Source: Chryseobacterium caseinilyticum
Lineage (GTDB): Bacteria > Bacteroidota > Bacteroidia > Flavobacteriales > Weeksellaceae
NCBI RefSeq assembly: GCF_014837145.1
Contig: NZ_JACYFS010000004.1
Location: 339,999 to 403,998 of the forward strand
DNA: 64,000 bases
Direction: 5' to 3'
The notes beneath the pieces were generated by a model. The model was not told the origin of the DNA. It worked only from the letters and a program-made list of their open reading frames with translations, and ran no database searches. This document shows, piece by piece, positions 35,608-43,666 of this stretch (positions within the stretch are counted from its first letter, which is position 1; the number at the start of each line of letters is the position of its first letter). Made by a program: the position numbers and the translations under genes.

Positions 35608-35628
35608 TCGCCTAAGAAAATAAAACAC

Positions 35629-37197
35629 ATGTTACGCAAAATTATTTCAGCATCTGCAATCTGCAGTATGTCATTCATTACCGCACAGGTGGGGATTAAC
35701 AATTCAGACCCTAAATCTACATTAGACATTTCAAAAAGTACAGTTTCAGCTGTTAACGGATTACTGATTCCAAGACTGACCAGCGCAGAAGTTTTGGCGA
35801 TGCCGGTTTCAGCAGCACAGAACAGCATGATGGTCTATCTTACCACCACTGTACCGTCGGCAAACCGAACGGGAGCTTATATCAACATGGATGCTCCGGC
35901 GCATTATTATTACAGCAGCACAGGGAATGTCTGGTTAAAATTTATAGATACCAATACAAAACCTACGGGTCTGGAAAGAATTTCTGCATCAGCAACCAGT
36001 TTCGGATGGAGACTGATCGGTGCAACCCCGGCCAACTACGGAAGATTAGGTAATTACGCTACAGACCTCTCCTGGAATCCTACCAATTTGGCAGAAACTT
36101 TTCCATATGTAGGAACCTATGCTGCTGCCTTAGCCTCAACCTCACTTACGTCAGCCGATATGGGAGCTTTGGGACAGGGTTCATTTGTGACAGGCGCATT
36201 CAATTCAGCTAAAGGTGGTTTTTCCACATTATTGGGTGCATCAAACAAGTCTTCAACCAATGCACATTTTGCGGTGGCTTTGGGTGGTTTAAACACAGTT
36301 ACAGGATTAGGATCTGTGAGCATTGGTTCTCAGAATCTTTCTACCAATACCTCAGCTATTTCTATAGGATTAAACAACACTGCATCCGGTGAATCAAGTA
36401 TAGCGATGGGAATTGCTTCTGAGGCGACCAATCAAAACGCTATAGCATTGGGTCAGGGAGCCAAATCTTCAGGTACAGGATCTGTAGCAATTGGTTCTGC
36501 TTCAAATTCTTCGGGCACCAATTCTTTTGCTTTAGGAGCCGATACCAAAGCCAGCGGAAATTATTCTTTTGCCATGGGAAATAACAGTGAAGCCACAAAT
36601 ACATCTTCACTCGCGATAGGTTATCAAAACAAAGCTACAGGAGAATATGCTACCGCACTGGGACTGGGCACAACTGCCGGGAACCAGGGCAATACGGTAA
36701 TCGGTGAATTTAATGCCGGCGACGCAAGCCCTGAGCCCAACTCATCGCTCGACCGAAACAAAAAACTCTTTGTTGTGGGTAACGGGACAAGCAACACCAA
36801 CAGATCAGATGCTTTTTCAGTACTCCGAAACGGAAAAGTCGGAGTTAATGCTTCTGATTTTCACATCTTATCTCAGGCCAGTGATGCCGTCTTACAGGTA
36901 AACGGAAATACAAAAACAAAAGGTTTTGTAGCCAATTTCAGATTCGGAAATACCATCAATGCAGATGATTATACTGTAGTTTTAAGCGGTAATGTCACCC
37001 TTCCTACTTCAAATGCTGCGAATGCAGGAAGAATACTTAATATCTGCAGTGACGGAAATTCCCGGACACTGAGTGGAACCATTCAGGATTCCAGTGGCTC
37101 ATACTCTTCGGTAGGTTTAGGAACTGGCGGCGGCGGAAGATGTTTTACGTTACAGTCTGTGGGCGACGGAAGATGGTGGATTATTGGAAGAAATTAA
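35629..37197 (+). CDS. Secreted protein with YadA-head-like repeats
   Basis: A 522-residue protein from the chosen ATG. It has a signal peptide (IISASAICSMSFITAQ), then VGINNSDPKSTLDISKS, a common start of Bacteroidota surface proteins. A middle region of about 14-residue repeats follows the YadA head pattern: SVSIGSQNLSTNTS, AISIGLNNTASGES, SIAMGIASEATNQN, AIALGQGAKSSGTG, SVAIGSASNSSGTN, SFALGADTKASGNY, SFAMGNNSEATNTS. The C-terminus is a small Gly-rich domain (GLGTGGGGRCFTLQSVGDGRWWIIGRN). No YadA membrane anchor and no clear T9SS domain were found, so its attachment is unknown. The YadA head forms a trimeric left-handed beta-roll in adhesins. Confidence 0.78.
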   Translation: MLRKIISASAICSMSFITAQVGINNSDPKSTLDISKSTVSAVNGLLIPRLTSAEVLAMPVSAAQNSMMVYLTTTVPSANRTGAYINMDAPAHYYYSSTGNVWLKFIDTNTKPTGLERISASATSFGWRLIGATPANYGRLGNYATDLSWNPTNLAETFPYVGTYAAALASTSLTSADMGALGQGSFVTGAFNSAKGGFSTLLGASNKSSTNAHFAVALGGLNTVTGLGSVSIGSQNLSTNTSAISIGLNNTASGESSIAMGIASEATNQNAIALGQGAKSSGTGSVAIGSASNSSGTNSFALGADTKASGNYSFAMGNNSEATNTSSLAIGYQNKATGEYATALGLGTTAGNQGNTVIGEFNAGDASPEPNSSLDRNKKLFVVGNGTSNTNRSDAFSVLRNGKVGVNASDFHILSQASDAVLQVNGNTKTKGFVANFRFGNTINADDYTVVLSGNVTLPTSNAANAGRILNICSDGNSRTLSGTIQDSSGSYSSVGLGTGGGGRCFTLQSVGDGRWWIIGRN

Positions 37198-37228
37198 TTT
37201 TACTGTTTTTCTATCACTTTTTCAAACA

Positions 37229-37266
37229 AAAAATGCCGTTCCAGATTTTTGAAACGGCATTTTTTC
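37229..37266. terminator. Bidirectional terminator between the YadA-like gene and fabF
   Basis: ATGCCGTT (37233-37240) pairs with AACGGCAT (37253-37260), with A- and T-runs flanking, serving both converging genes. Confidence 0.88.
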
Positions 37267-37276
37267 TTATTTCAAT

Positions 37277-38518
37277 TTAAGAAAACTTCTTAAAAACCAG
37301 CGTTGCATTGTGCCCACCAAAACCAAAAGCATTGCTCAGCGCAAAATTAATATCTTTCTCTTTAGCTTCCCCAAAAATAATGTTCACATCGGTAGGGATA
37401 TTTTCATCAATTTTATGAAGATTAATTGTCGGTGGAATAATTCCGTTCTCAATTGCTTTGATGGAAAGAATGGCTTCTGCCGCTCCGGCTGCTCCTAATA
37501 AATGACCAGTCATCGATTTTGTAGCACTGACATCCAGATTTTTACTTCCTTTAAATAACTTACTGATCGCTTTTAATTCAAGCAAATCTCCCATAGGAGT
37601 TGATGTTGCATGTGGATTTAAATAATCAATATCTTCCACGTTGGCACCTGCTTCGGCTATTGCAAGTTGCATTGCCTTTATCGCTCCAACACCGTCCGGA
37701 TGTGGTGCTGTCATGTGATAGGCATCAGCTGTCATCGCTGCTCCGGCTAATTCTGCATAGATTTTTGCACCTCTTGCTTTGGCGTGTTCATACTCTTCCA
37801 GAACCAAGGCTCCGGCACCCTCTCCCATTACAAAACCATCACGGTCGGCATCGTAAGGCCGGCTCGCGGTAGCAAAATCATCATTTCTTGTAGACATCGC
37901 CTTCATTATAGAAAAACCTCCAACAGATGCAGGAGTAATGGCTGCCTCAGAACCGCCACTGATAATCGCTTTAGCTTTTCCCAGACGGATGTAGTTAAAT
38001 GCATCCATGATCGCAGTATTTCCCGTTGCACAGGCAGAGATGGTTGTATAATTGATTCCCTGAAGTCCAAATTTCATGGAAATCATTCCTGAAGCCATAT
38101 TGGCGATAAACTTAGGAACAAAGAACGGATTGAAACGCGGTGTTCCGTCGCCTTTTGTGAATTCCATTACTTCGCTTTCGAAAGTCCACATGCCGCCCTG
38201 TCCGGTTCCCCAGATCACGCCGGTGTCGAAAGGATCCATTTTTTCCAGCTCCAGACCTGAATCTTTGATGGCTTCAGCTGATGAATACATGGCATATTGC
38301 GAAAAGAGATCGCTTCTTTTTATTTCGTTATGATTTAAATAAACTTTCGGATCAAAATTCTTAACCTCACAGGCAAAATTCAGTTTAAATTTTTCGGTAT
38401 CGAAGTGTGTGATTCTGTTGGCTCCGCTCACTCCGTTGACGCTGTTTTCCCAGAATTCGGCTACATTATTTCCCAATGGCGTTACTGCGCCCAATCCTGT
38501 AATGACAACTCTTTTCAT
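37277..38518 (-). CDS. fabF: Beta-ketoacyl-ACP synthase II
   Basis: A 413-residue condensing enzyme with a complete Cys-His-His triad: Cys163 in TISACATGNTAIMDA, His303 in NPHATSTPMGD and His339 in KSMTGHLLGAAGA. FabF extends acyl-ACP by two carbons from malonyl-ACP. It is not next to acpP, so it may be an additional paralogue rather than the main copy. It lies 64 bp after a hotdog thioesterase gene on the same strand and could belong to the TetR-controlled unit that starts at 39627. This is inference from spacing. Confidence 0.92.
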   Translation of the reverse strand: MKRVVITGLGAVTPLGNNVAEFWENSVNGVSGANRITHFDTEKFKLNFACEVKNFDPKVYLNHNEIKRSDLFSQYAMYSSAEAIKDSGLELEKMDPFDTGVIWGTGQGGMWTFESEVMEFTKGDGTPRFNPFFVPKFIANMASGMISMKFGLQGINYTTISACATGNTAIMDAFNYIRLGKAKAIISGGSEAAITPASVGGFSIMKAMSTRNDDFATASRPYDADRDGFVMGEGAGALVLEEYEHAKARGAKIYAELAGAAMTADAYHMTAPHPDGVGAIKAMQLAIAEAGANVEDIDYLNPHATSTPMGDLLELKAISKLFKGSKNLDVSATKSMTGHLLGAAGAAEAILSIKAIENGIIPPTINLHKIDENIPTDVNIIFGEAKEKDINFALSNAFGFGGHNATLVFKKFS

Positions 38519-38582
38519 ATCTTGAATAGTAATTTTTTATTTTTTTAATATCAGATTGAATTTTTAGGCTGATATTTTATTT

Positions 38583-39008
38583 TTAACTGTTGATTTTAAA
38601 CAAATTAGAAGTTCCTCTGGCAATCAATCTTGTTTTGTCCTGATTCCAGACCTCGCATTCTGCGTTGACGAACTGTTTTCCTCTTTTAATGATTTTCGTT
38701 TCGGCTACAATAATATCATTTTCTTTCGCAGTGGAAAAATAATCGATGCTGTTATTGATGGTGACGATGAAGTTTTTCTCGTTCAGAGAAAACATTGTCG
38801 CTCCAATAATGTCGTCAATAATGGCCGCTGTAATTCCACCGTGCATATTGCCCATAGGATTCAGCCACTCTTCTCTCACGGTATATTGAAATTCTATTTT
38901 ACCAACTTCCGCAGAGACAACTACAGGATTCAGCCAGCGCATAAAAGGTGATGGTGACGCCGTAAATTCTTTCCCTACAAATGATTGTAATGCCTTTAAT
39001 TTGTCCAT
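38583..39008 (-). CDS. PaaI-type hotdog thioesterase
   Basis: A 141-residue hotdog protein with the PaaI/DUF4442-like motif WLNPMGNMHGGITAAIIDDIIGATMFSLN, where HGG and the Asp pair form the usual active site, and a last strand with LIARGTSNLFKI. The family hydrolyses acyl- or aryl-CoA thioesters. It starts 13 nt after the TetR gene, indicating an operon, and is followed by fabF. Together these suggest a fatty-acid or acyl-CoA related regulon; the true substrate is not known. Confidence 0.85.
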   Translation of the reverse strand: MDKLKALQSFVGKEFTASPSPFMRWLNPVVVSAEVGKIEFQYTVREEWLNPMGNMHGGITAAIIDDIIGATMFSLNEKNFIVTINNSIDYFSTAKENDIIVAETKIIKRGKQFVNAECEVWNQDKTRLIARGTSNLFKINS

Positions 39009-39021
39009 AAAATAACTGTTT

Positions 39022-39627
39022 TTATAAAGGATTCAGTTTGATTTCTCTGTTAATAATCTCTAAAATTCTGTCTAAAGCAAGATTTAAATATTTTTCATCT
39101 CCTGTCGTTTTAGACAATAAAATCCCACCTTCGGTAAGCATAATGATGAGGGATGAATATTCTTCCGCATTAATTTCTTTTCTGAATTCATTGCTTTCCT
39201 GTCCTGCTTTAATTAGGTCAGAAACAGTTTCGGCCCAAAGCTCAAATGATAATTTAACCTGATTTTTTAATGCCGGAAAAGTATCGTCCGATTCGGTTGC
39301 AGCATTCATGAGGGGACATCCGCCATTTTTAAAGACAGAAAGCCAGTTTTTTTTGTAAAAGGACACAAAAGCACATAACTTATCCGTCATCGATGGAAAT
39401 TCTTCGCTGAAAGATCTTAATAAATTTTTTCTCTGGACGCCGGAATTGTATTTATAAACCTCAAGTGCAACCTCATCTTTATTTTCAAAATTTCCGTAAA
39501 TGCTACCTTTGGTTAAACCTGTCGCATCGGTAATGTCAGATAGAGACGTGGAGATATAGCCCTTGGTATTAAACAAAGTGGCTGTTTTCTCGATGATAAA
39601 CTGTCTGGTTTTTTCCGCTTTTGACAT
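39022..39627 (-). CDS. TetR/AcrR-family transcription regulator
   Basis: A 201-residue repressor. The N-terminal helix-turn-helix domain has TRQFIIEKTATLFNTKGYISTSLSDITDATGLTKGSIYGNFENKDEVALEV. The all-helical C-terminal ligand domain contains FKNGGCPLMNAATESDD, a form common in Bacteroidota TetR proteins related to AcrR/YxaF. A dyad operator lies directly upstream of its own -7 box, so autorepression is likely. The thioesterase and perhaps fabF are cotranscribed. The ligand is unknown. Confidence 0.92.
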   Translation of the reverse strand: MSKAEKTRQFIIEKTATLFNTKGYISTSLSDITDATGLTKGSIYGNFENKDEVALEVYKYNSGVQRKNLLRSFSEEFPSMTDKLCAFVSFYKKNWLSVFKNGGCPLMNAATESDDTFPALKNQVKLSFELWAETVSDLIKAGQESNEFRKEINAEEYSSLIIMLTEGGILLSKTTGDEKYLNLALDRILEIINREIKLNPL

Positions 39628-39647
39628 GATAGAATCAAATTCTAAAG

Positions 39648-39655
39648 CAAAGATA
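39648..39655 (-). promoter_or_regulatory. -7 box of the tetR promoter
   Basis: TATCTTTG on minus, 20 nt before the ATG at 39627. The operator palindrome begins 4 bp upstream of it. Confidence 0.7.
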
Positions 39656-39659
39656 GTAA

Positions 39660-39681
39660 AAATATACCGATTGGTATATTT
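39660..39681. promoter_or_regulatory. Putative TetR operator palindrome
   Basis: AAATATACC and GGTATATTT form a perfect 9-bp dyad around a 4-bp centre (GATT). It sits just upstream of the tetR -7 box, between the -7 and -33 positions, where repressor binding would block RNA polymerase. Confidence 0.8.
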
Positions 39682-39712
39682 AAATTTAAAATTACCGTTG
39701 GCAGAAATTATG

Positions 39713-39768
39713 TTTTGGCTAAAGCCGATTGGCTTATTAAAAAAGAAAAACGGGCTAAAGCCCGTTCC
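39713..39768 (-). terminator. REP-like double palindrome acting as terminator of the osmC gene
   Basis: Two hairpins share the core GGCTAAAGCC: one at 39717-39726 and a stronger one, ACGGGCT-AAA-GCCCGT, at 39750-39765. On the minus strand the second is followed by a T-rich tract, so it can end transcription of the OsmC gene. Paired elements with this core look like dispersed repeats rather than a plain terminator. Confidence 0.7.
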
Positions 39769-39799
39769 AATTGATATAAATACATTAATTTTTAATATC

Positions 39800-40219
39800 C
39801 TAATTGCTTAAAGTCGCGTTCAAAGTAATTTCAAAGCTGAAAGCCTGACTTACAGGACATCCCTCTTCCGCAATCTTCGCATATTTCTGAAAATCTTCTT
39901 CAGAAATTCCGGGAACTTTTGCGGTTAAAGTCAATTCTGATTTTGTAATTTTTCCGGCTGCAGGGTCCAGAGTGATAACAGATTTCGTAGTCAGTTCATC
40001 TGGAGTAAAACCTGCCTGTGTCAATTCTGCGCTGAGTTTCATGGTGAAACATCCTGCGTGAGCGGCTGCCAGTAATTCTTCAGGATTCGTACCCACACCC
40101 TCCTCAAAACGGCTTCCAAAAGAGTATTGCGTCTGGTTTAAGGTGGTGCTTTGCGTTGTGATGTGACCTTTTCCTTCTTTTACTGTACCGTTCCAAACGG
40201 CTGTTGCGTTTCTTTTCAT
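39800..40219 (-). CDS. OsmC-family peroxiredoxin-like protein
   Basis: A 139-residue OsmC/Ohr fold protein. The first redox Cys is in NPEELLAAAHAGCFTMKLSAEL and the second in AEEGCPVSQAFS, the usual arrangement for thiol-dependent reduction of organic hydroperoxides. ITTQSTTLNQTQYSFGSRFEEGVGTNP places it in the OsmC rather than the Ohr subgroup. It stands alone between a terminator and a 255-bp spacer. Confidence 0.92.
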   Translation of the reverse strand: MKRNATAVWNGTVKEGKGHITTQSTTLNQTQYSFGSRFEEGVGTNPEELLAAAHAGCFTMKLSAELTQAGFTPDELTTKSVITLDPAAGKITKSELTLTAKVPGISEEDFQKYAKIAEEGCPVSQAFSFEITLNATLSN

Positions 40220-40426
40220 ATTAAAATATTTGATGTTAAAAATTTGATTAAAGATACAAAATTGAAACCATGAATTTACTACCTGGTTTAAAACTTAGAA
40301 AAGAATTATTTAACGCATAAGTTACAAAGTTTTCATTTTAACTGTTTGAGAATATCTTAGAATACATTAGTTTGAAAATCAAAGATTTTCAAAGTGAATA
40401 ATCATTCTGAGAGTTTGGCAAATAGA

Positions 40427-40455
40427 AAAACGGGCAATTATAAATTACCCGTTTC
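40427..40455 (-). terminator. Terminator after the HMA-TonB receptor gene
   Basis: On minus, AAACGGGTAATT pairs with AATTGCCCGTTT and is followed by Ts, 20-50 bp after the receptor stop. Confidence 0.8.
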
Positions 40456-40475
40456 AATTTTTATGTTTGGAAACA

Positions 40476-43163
40476 TTAGAAGCTTACATCAAACCCAACG
40501 TAAAAATTGGCTTTCATAATCGGCGCGTAAACCATTCCGCCATCAAAATAATTTCCAAAAGGATTTCTAAAATCCACAATCGCATTTTTCTGATGATAAG
40601 AAGTCAGGTTTTCTCCGCCCAGATAGGCTCTTATATTTTTATTGAAATTTCTAGAAATCTGTGCATTTAAAATAGCATAAGATTCTGAGAATTGAGGAAT
40701 TTGAAATTCTGCTGGATTTGTCAATGTATTTGGAAGTCTTTGTTTTCCAACGAGATTCAGTGTCGTATCAAAACTCCAGAATCCTTCGTTTTTATTTTTA
40801 TTGGTAGCGTACGCCAGATTCACAAAACCTCTGTGCTTTGCCATAAACGGAACCTGTCTTCTGCCGTAAAGGTAATCTGCCTGAACATCATAGTATTTGT
40901 ACGCCAGTCTTACATCAAAGTTTTTGAAAGGCATAAAATCCCACTGCGTCTGGAAAGAATTGGCGAAGGATTTTCCATTTAAATTATAGAAAACTAATTG
41001 CTGAGGCGACCTGTCAAGATCTACCAAAACCTGATCCTGAAAATCTGTTCTGAAAAAATCTGCAACAATTGTTGATTTCTTGCCGAAAAGTTTAAATTCC
41101 TGCTGAAGACTCGCTCCGTAGTTCCAGGCGATTTCAGGCTTTAAACCGTAAATATTTCCGCCATTTTGCATGATCTGAACACTTCTGTTAGAAGCAAAAT
41201 ACTGCTGATTTTCTGCGAATACAGAAGCTGTTCTGAAACCCCTTCCTGCAGATAATCTTAAAATCGTTTTCGGAGTAAAATCATATTTAAAATTTAATCT
41301 CGGTGTGAACTGAGTTCCGGCCAGATTATGAAAATCAACACGCGCTCCGGCAACTAAGGTGTATTTTGTACCTGTCAGTGTATATTCACCGAATGCTCCG
41401 GGCACAATTTCGTTTCTTTTAAAATCATCAGTCAGATAATTTTCTCTGTAACCGTCATACATAAAACTTGCTCCCGCTTTGTATTTGTGATTGGTATTTC
41501 CAATAATACTCTCAAAAATTAAATTGGAATAGTATGTCTGTTGCTGACCGGAATAATTTCTAAGTCCAAAAAAACTGTCCTGCTGGTGATAGACGTATTG
41601 GTTCATCCATCCTAAACTTTGGTAAGGTTTTCCTTCAAAAACATAACCCGTTTTATTCCAAACCTGAAATCTTGAGATATCGATTCCCACACCGTACAGC
41701 GACTGCTGATTTTGTGGAAGTTTCTTATCAAATCCAATCTGTCCGGCAGTTCTTTCATCCCGAACAAAGTTAATTCCGAAGTGAGATCCAAAACCCGAGT
41801 GACCTAAATCATTATAGTTGAGCAAATAAGCCGCGTTGATCTGTGTTCCTTTCGGCCGGTCCAGAAATGTATCTTCATTCATGTCGGTATCTCCGAAGGT
41901 TCCGTTACCGTGAAGAAGAAAAGTCTGCGTCCAGTGTTCGTTGATCGGTTCTACATGCGTGATATTTGCTTCAGCTCTTCCATTGAAATCGGCAAAAAGA
42001 TTGAGTGCTGTTTCAGATTTTTCAGAATGCTTGATCAGTTCGGTATTGATCTGTCCGGTAATGCTTTCGTAGCCGTTGGTCACCGTACTTCCGCCTTTGG
42101 TGAGCTGAATACTTTCAATCCATCTTCCGGGAATCAGATTTAAGCCGTAAGCAGATGCAATTCCACGGATTTCGGGCAGTAATTCTTTGGTTAAACTGGT
42201 ATATTTCTGGTCTAAACCCAGCATTTTCAGCTGTTTTGTTCCTGTTACAGCATTGCTGAAGGATACATCAACGGTAGCATTGGTTTCAAAACTTTCGGAT
42301 AAATTACAGCAGGCAGCTTTCAAAAGTTCCTTAGAGTCGATATTAAAAGTGAGTCCTGCTTCCTTTTTACTTAAAGAAGTTGCTGCTTTTGTAGCTGTAA
42401 CCGTAACTCCATCGATTGTTTTTTCATTGTGAGCGTGACCGTCGTGTTCGTCATTTGCCGCATCTGTGTGCTGACCTTTCTTCTCACCTTCATCAGTATG
42501 CACTTTAGGATTGGCCTCACCAAAAGGAATTTCTCGGTCGTAAAGACAGCAAGACGGTAATTTGCTGTACACGTTTTCAGTAGTTTTGTACCTCTCGTTG
42601 TCATGACCCACCTCAGCAATCTTCATCAGAATTTTGTCAGCGGATGTTTTTTTATCATTAAACTGAAGCTGAACAGTTTGTTTTTCAGCGTTCCATTCAG
42701 CAGAATCGGCACCGGCATCCTTTGCTGCTTTTTCAATTCGCGCTTTACATGATCCACAGTTTCCTTTCACGAAAAACTCATTTTCATTTTTAGAATGTCC
42801 GTGATCTTCCACCAAAGCAGAAGTTGATTTTGAATCTCTCTGATAATGACAACAGCCGGGAAGGTTTTTGTAGGAATCGTCTGTGGCTTTGTATTTTTCA
42901 TTGTCGTGACCCGCTTCAGCTACTTTGAGTAAAATTTGATCAGATGAAATATTTTCATTCGTTTCAAAAGTCAAAATCTGTGAATCGATAGAATAAACCG
43001 CTGTTTTAGCTCCGGCTTTTTTGGCTGTAGATTCTATTCTCTCTTTGCACATTTCGCAGTTTCCTTTGACCTGAAACTGGTTTTTAGAAAGATTTTGAGC
43101 TGAAAGGAAAGTTGTAAATAATATGAATGCGCCAAGGATTACCCTGGTAATATATAATTTCAT
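40476..43163 (-). CDS. TonB-dependent receptor with two N-terminal HMA (copper-type) modules
   Basis: An 895-residue outer-membrane receptor. After a signal peptide (ILGAFILFTTFLSAQ) come two copies of a module of about 100 residues. Each begins with a heavy-metal-associated site, GNCEMC (Cys36/Cys39) and GNCGSC (Cys136/Cys139), and ends with a Cys-Cys motif, LPGCCHYQR (104/105) and LPSCCLYDR (205/206). A His-rich linker (222-246) leads to the plug (DGVTVTATKAATSLSKKEAG) and a normal TonB barrel ending FYVGFDVSF. The two modules would face the periplasm and look suited to copper handling, so import or sensing of a metal or metal complex is inferred. A Cys/His-rich secreted protein is encoded just upstream. 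Confidence 0.9.
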   Translation of the reverse strand: MKLYITRVILGAFILFTTFLSAQNLSKNQFQVKGNCEMCKERIESTAKKAGAKTAVYSIDSQILTFETNENISSDQILLKVAEAGHDNEKYKATDDSYKNLPGCCHYQRDSKSTSALVEDHGHSKNENEFFVKGNCGSCKARIEKAAKDAGADSAEWNAEKQTVQLQFNDKKTSADKILMKIAEVGHDNERYKTTENVYSKLPSCCLYDREIPFGEANPKVHTDEGEKKGQHTDAANDEHDGHAHNEKTIDGVTVTATKAATSLSKKEAGLTFNIDSKELLKAACCNLSESFETNATVDVSFSNAVTGTKQLKMLGLDQKYTSLTKELLPEIRGIASAYGLNLIPGRWIESIQLTKGGSTVTNGYESITGQINTELIKHSEKSETALNLFADFNGRAEANITHVEPINEHWTQTFLLHGNGTFGDTDMNEDTFLDRPKGTQINAAYLLNYNDLGHSGFGSHFGINFVRDERTAGQIGFDKKLPQNQQSLYGVGIDISRFQVWNKTGYVFEGKPYQSLGWMNQYVYHQQDSFFGLRNYSGQQQTYYSNLIFESIIGNTNHKYKAGASFMYDGYRENYLTDDFKRNEIVPGAFGEYTLTGTKYTLVAGARVDFHNLAGTQFTPRLNFKYDFTPKTILRLSAGRGFRTASVFAENQQYFASNRSVQIMQNGGNIYGLKPEIAWNYGASLQQEFKLFGKKSTIVADFFRTDFQDQVLVDLDRSPQQLVFYNLNGKSFANSFQTQWDFMPFKNFDVRLAYKYYDVQADYLYGRRQVPFMAKHRGFVNLAYATNKNKNEGFWSFDTTLNLVGKQRLPNTLTNPAEFQIPQFSESYAILNAQISRNFNKNIRAYLGGENLTSYHQKNAIVDFRNPFGNYFDGGMVYAPIMKANFYVGFDVSF

Positions 43164-43266
43164 TTGTTTAAAATTTAGATAATTTAATTAATGTAACAAT
43201 TAGCAATGTAACAGTGTAACAATCAACTAAAGACTGATAGACAGATCATTGCTTCATTTAAAAAAA

Positions 43267-43632
43267 TTATCCAAGTTTTGGCGGTTGCCAGATTTCTTCT
43301 AAACTGTTTGAAATAAAAGGATCAGAGTATTGAAACTGAATTTTTTGAATCGTTGAAAATGTAGGAATATCCCAAAAATTATTTTTCGCAAATGAATTTT
43401 CTACGAAAGTGTGACAGGTCATACAGAACGAACAGCAATCGTCATTGCAGGACTGATTGTCTTCTTTATTGTCTTTGGAATCGTGAGCATCGTGATTTTT
43501 ATCACAACATGATTCGGTTTTAGACTCTGTTTTGCAACAGTTTTCCTGTGAAGCCTGCGCATAAAAATTATCTTTAGGAATCAGAAAAATTCCTAAGCAA
43601 AAGATAATTAATAGTAATTGTGGCAGTTTCAC
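43267..43632 (-). CDS. Small secreted Cys/His-rich protein (DUF6660-like)
   Basis: A 121-residue exported protein with a GTG start and a signal peptide (LPQLLLIIFCLGIFLIP). The middle has 12 Cys and several His (ENCCKTESKTESCCDKNHDAH, then CNDDCCSFCMTCHTFVE). It ends SNSLEEIWQPPKLG, the ending typical of the short Bacteroidota proteins found upstream of metal-type TonB receptors. It is 103 bp upstream of the HMA-TonB receptor on the same strand, so they are probably cotranscribed. A metal-binding or metal-sensing periplasmic role is inferred. The -7 box is only 5 nt before the GTG. Confidence 0.75.
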   Translation of the reverse strand: MKLPQLLLIIFCLGIFLIPKDNFYAQASQENCCKTESKTESCCDKNHDAHDSKDNKEDNQSCNDDCCSFCMTCHTFVENSFAKNNFWDIPTFSTIQKIQFQYSDPFISNSLEEIWQPPKLG

Positions 43633-43637
43633 GGCAA

Positions 43638-43645
43638 CAAAGTTA
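43638..43645 (-). promoter_or_regulatory. Candidate -7 box for the Cys-rich protein/HMA-TonB operon
   Basis: TAACTTTG on minus ends 5 nt before the GTG start, implying a leaderless or nearly leaderless transcript. Confidence 0.55.
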
Positions 43646-43666
43646 CGAAATTGTTATTGATACAGG

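Larger units (their letters stand above)
34969..35628. other. Non-coding region with a tandem repeat array
   Basis: No gene is visible in these 660 bp. The first part carries the 42-bp tandem repeat array described separately (35026-35277). The second part (35280-35590) is AT-rich without recognised structure, ending in the promoter of the YadA-head-like gene. Confidence 0.6.
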
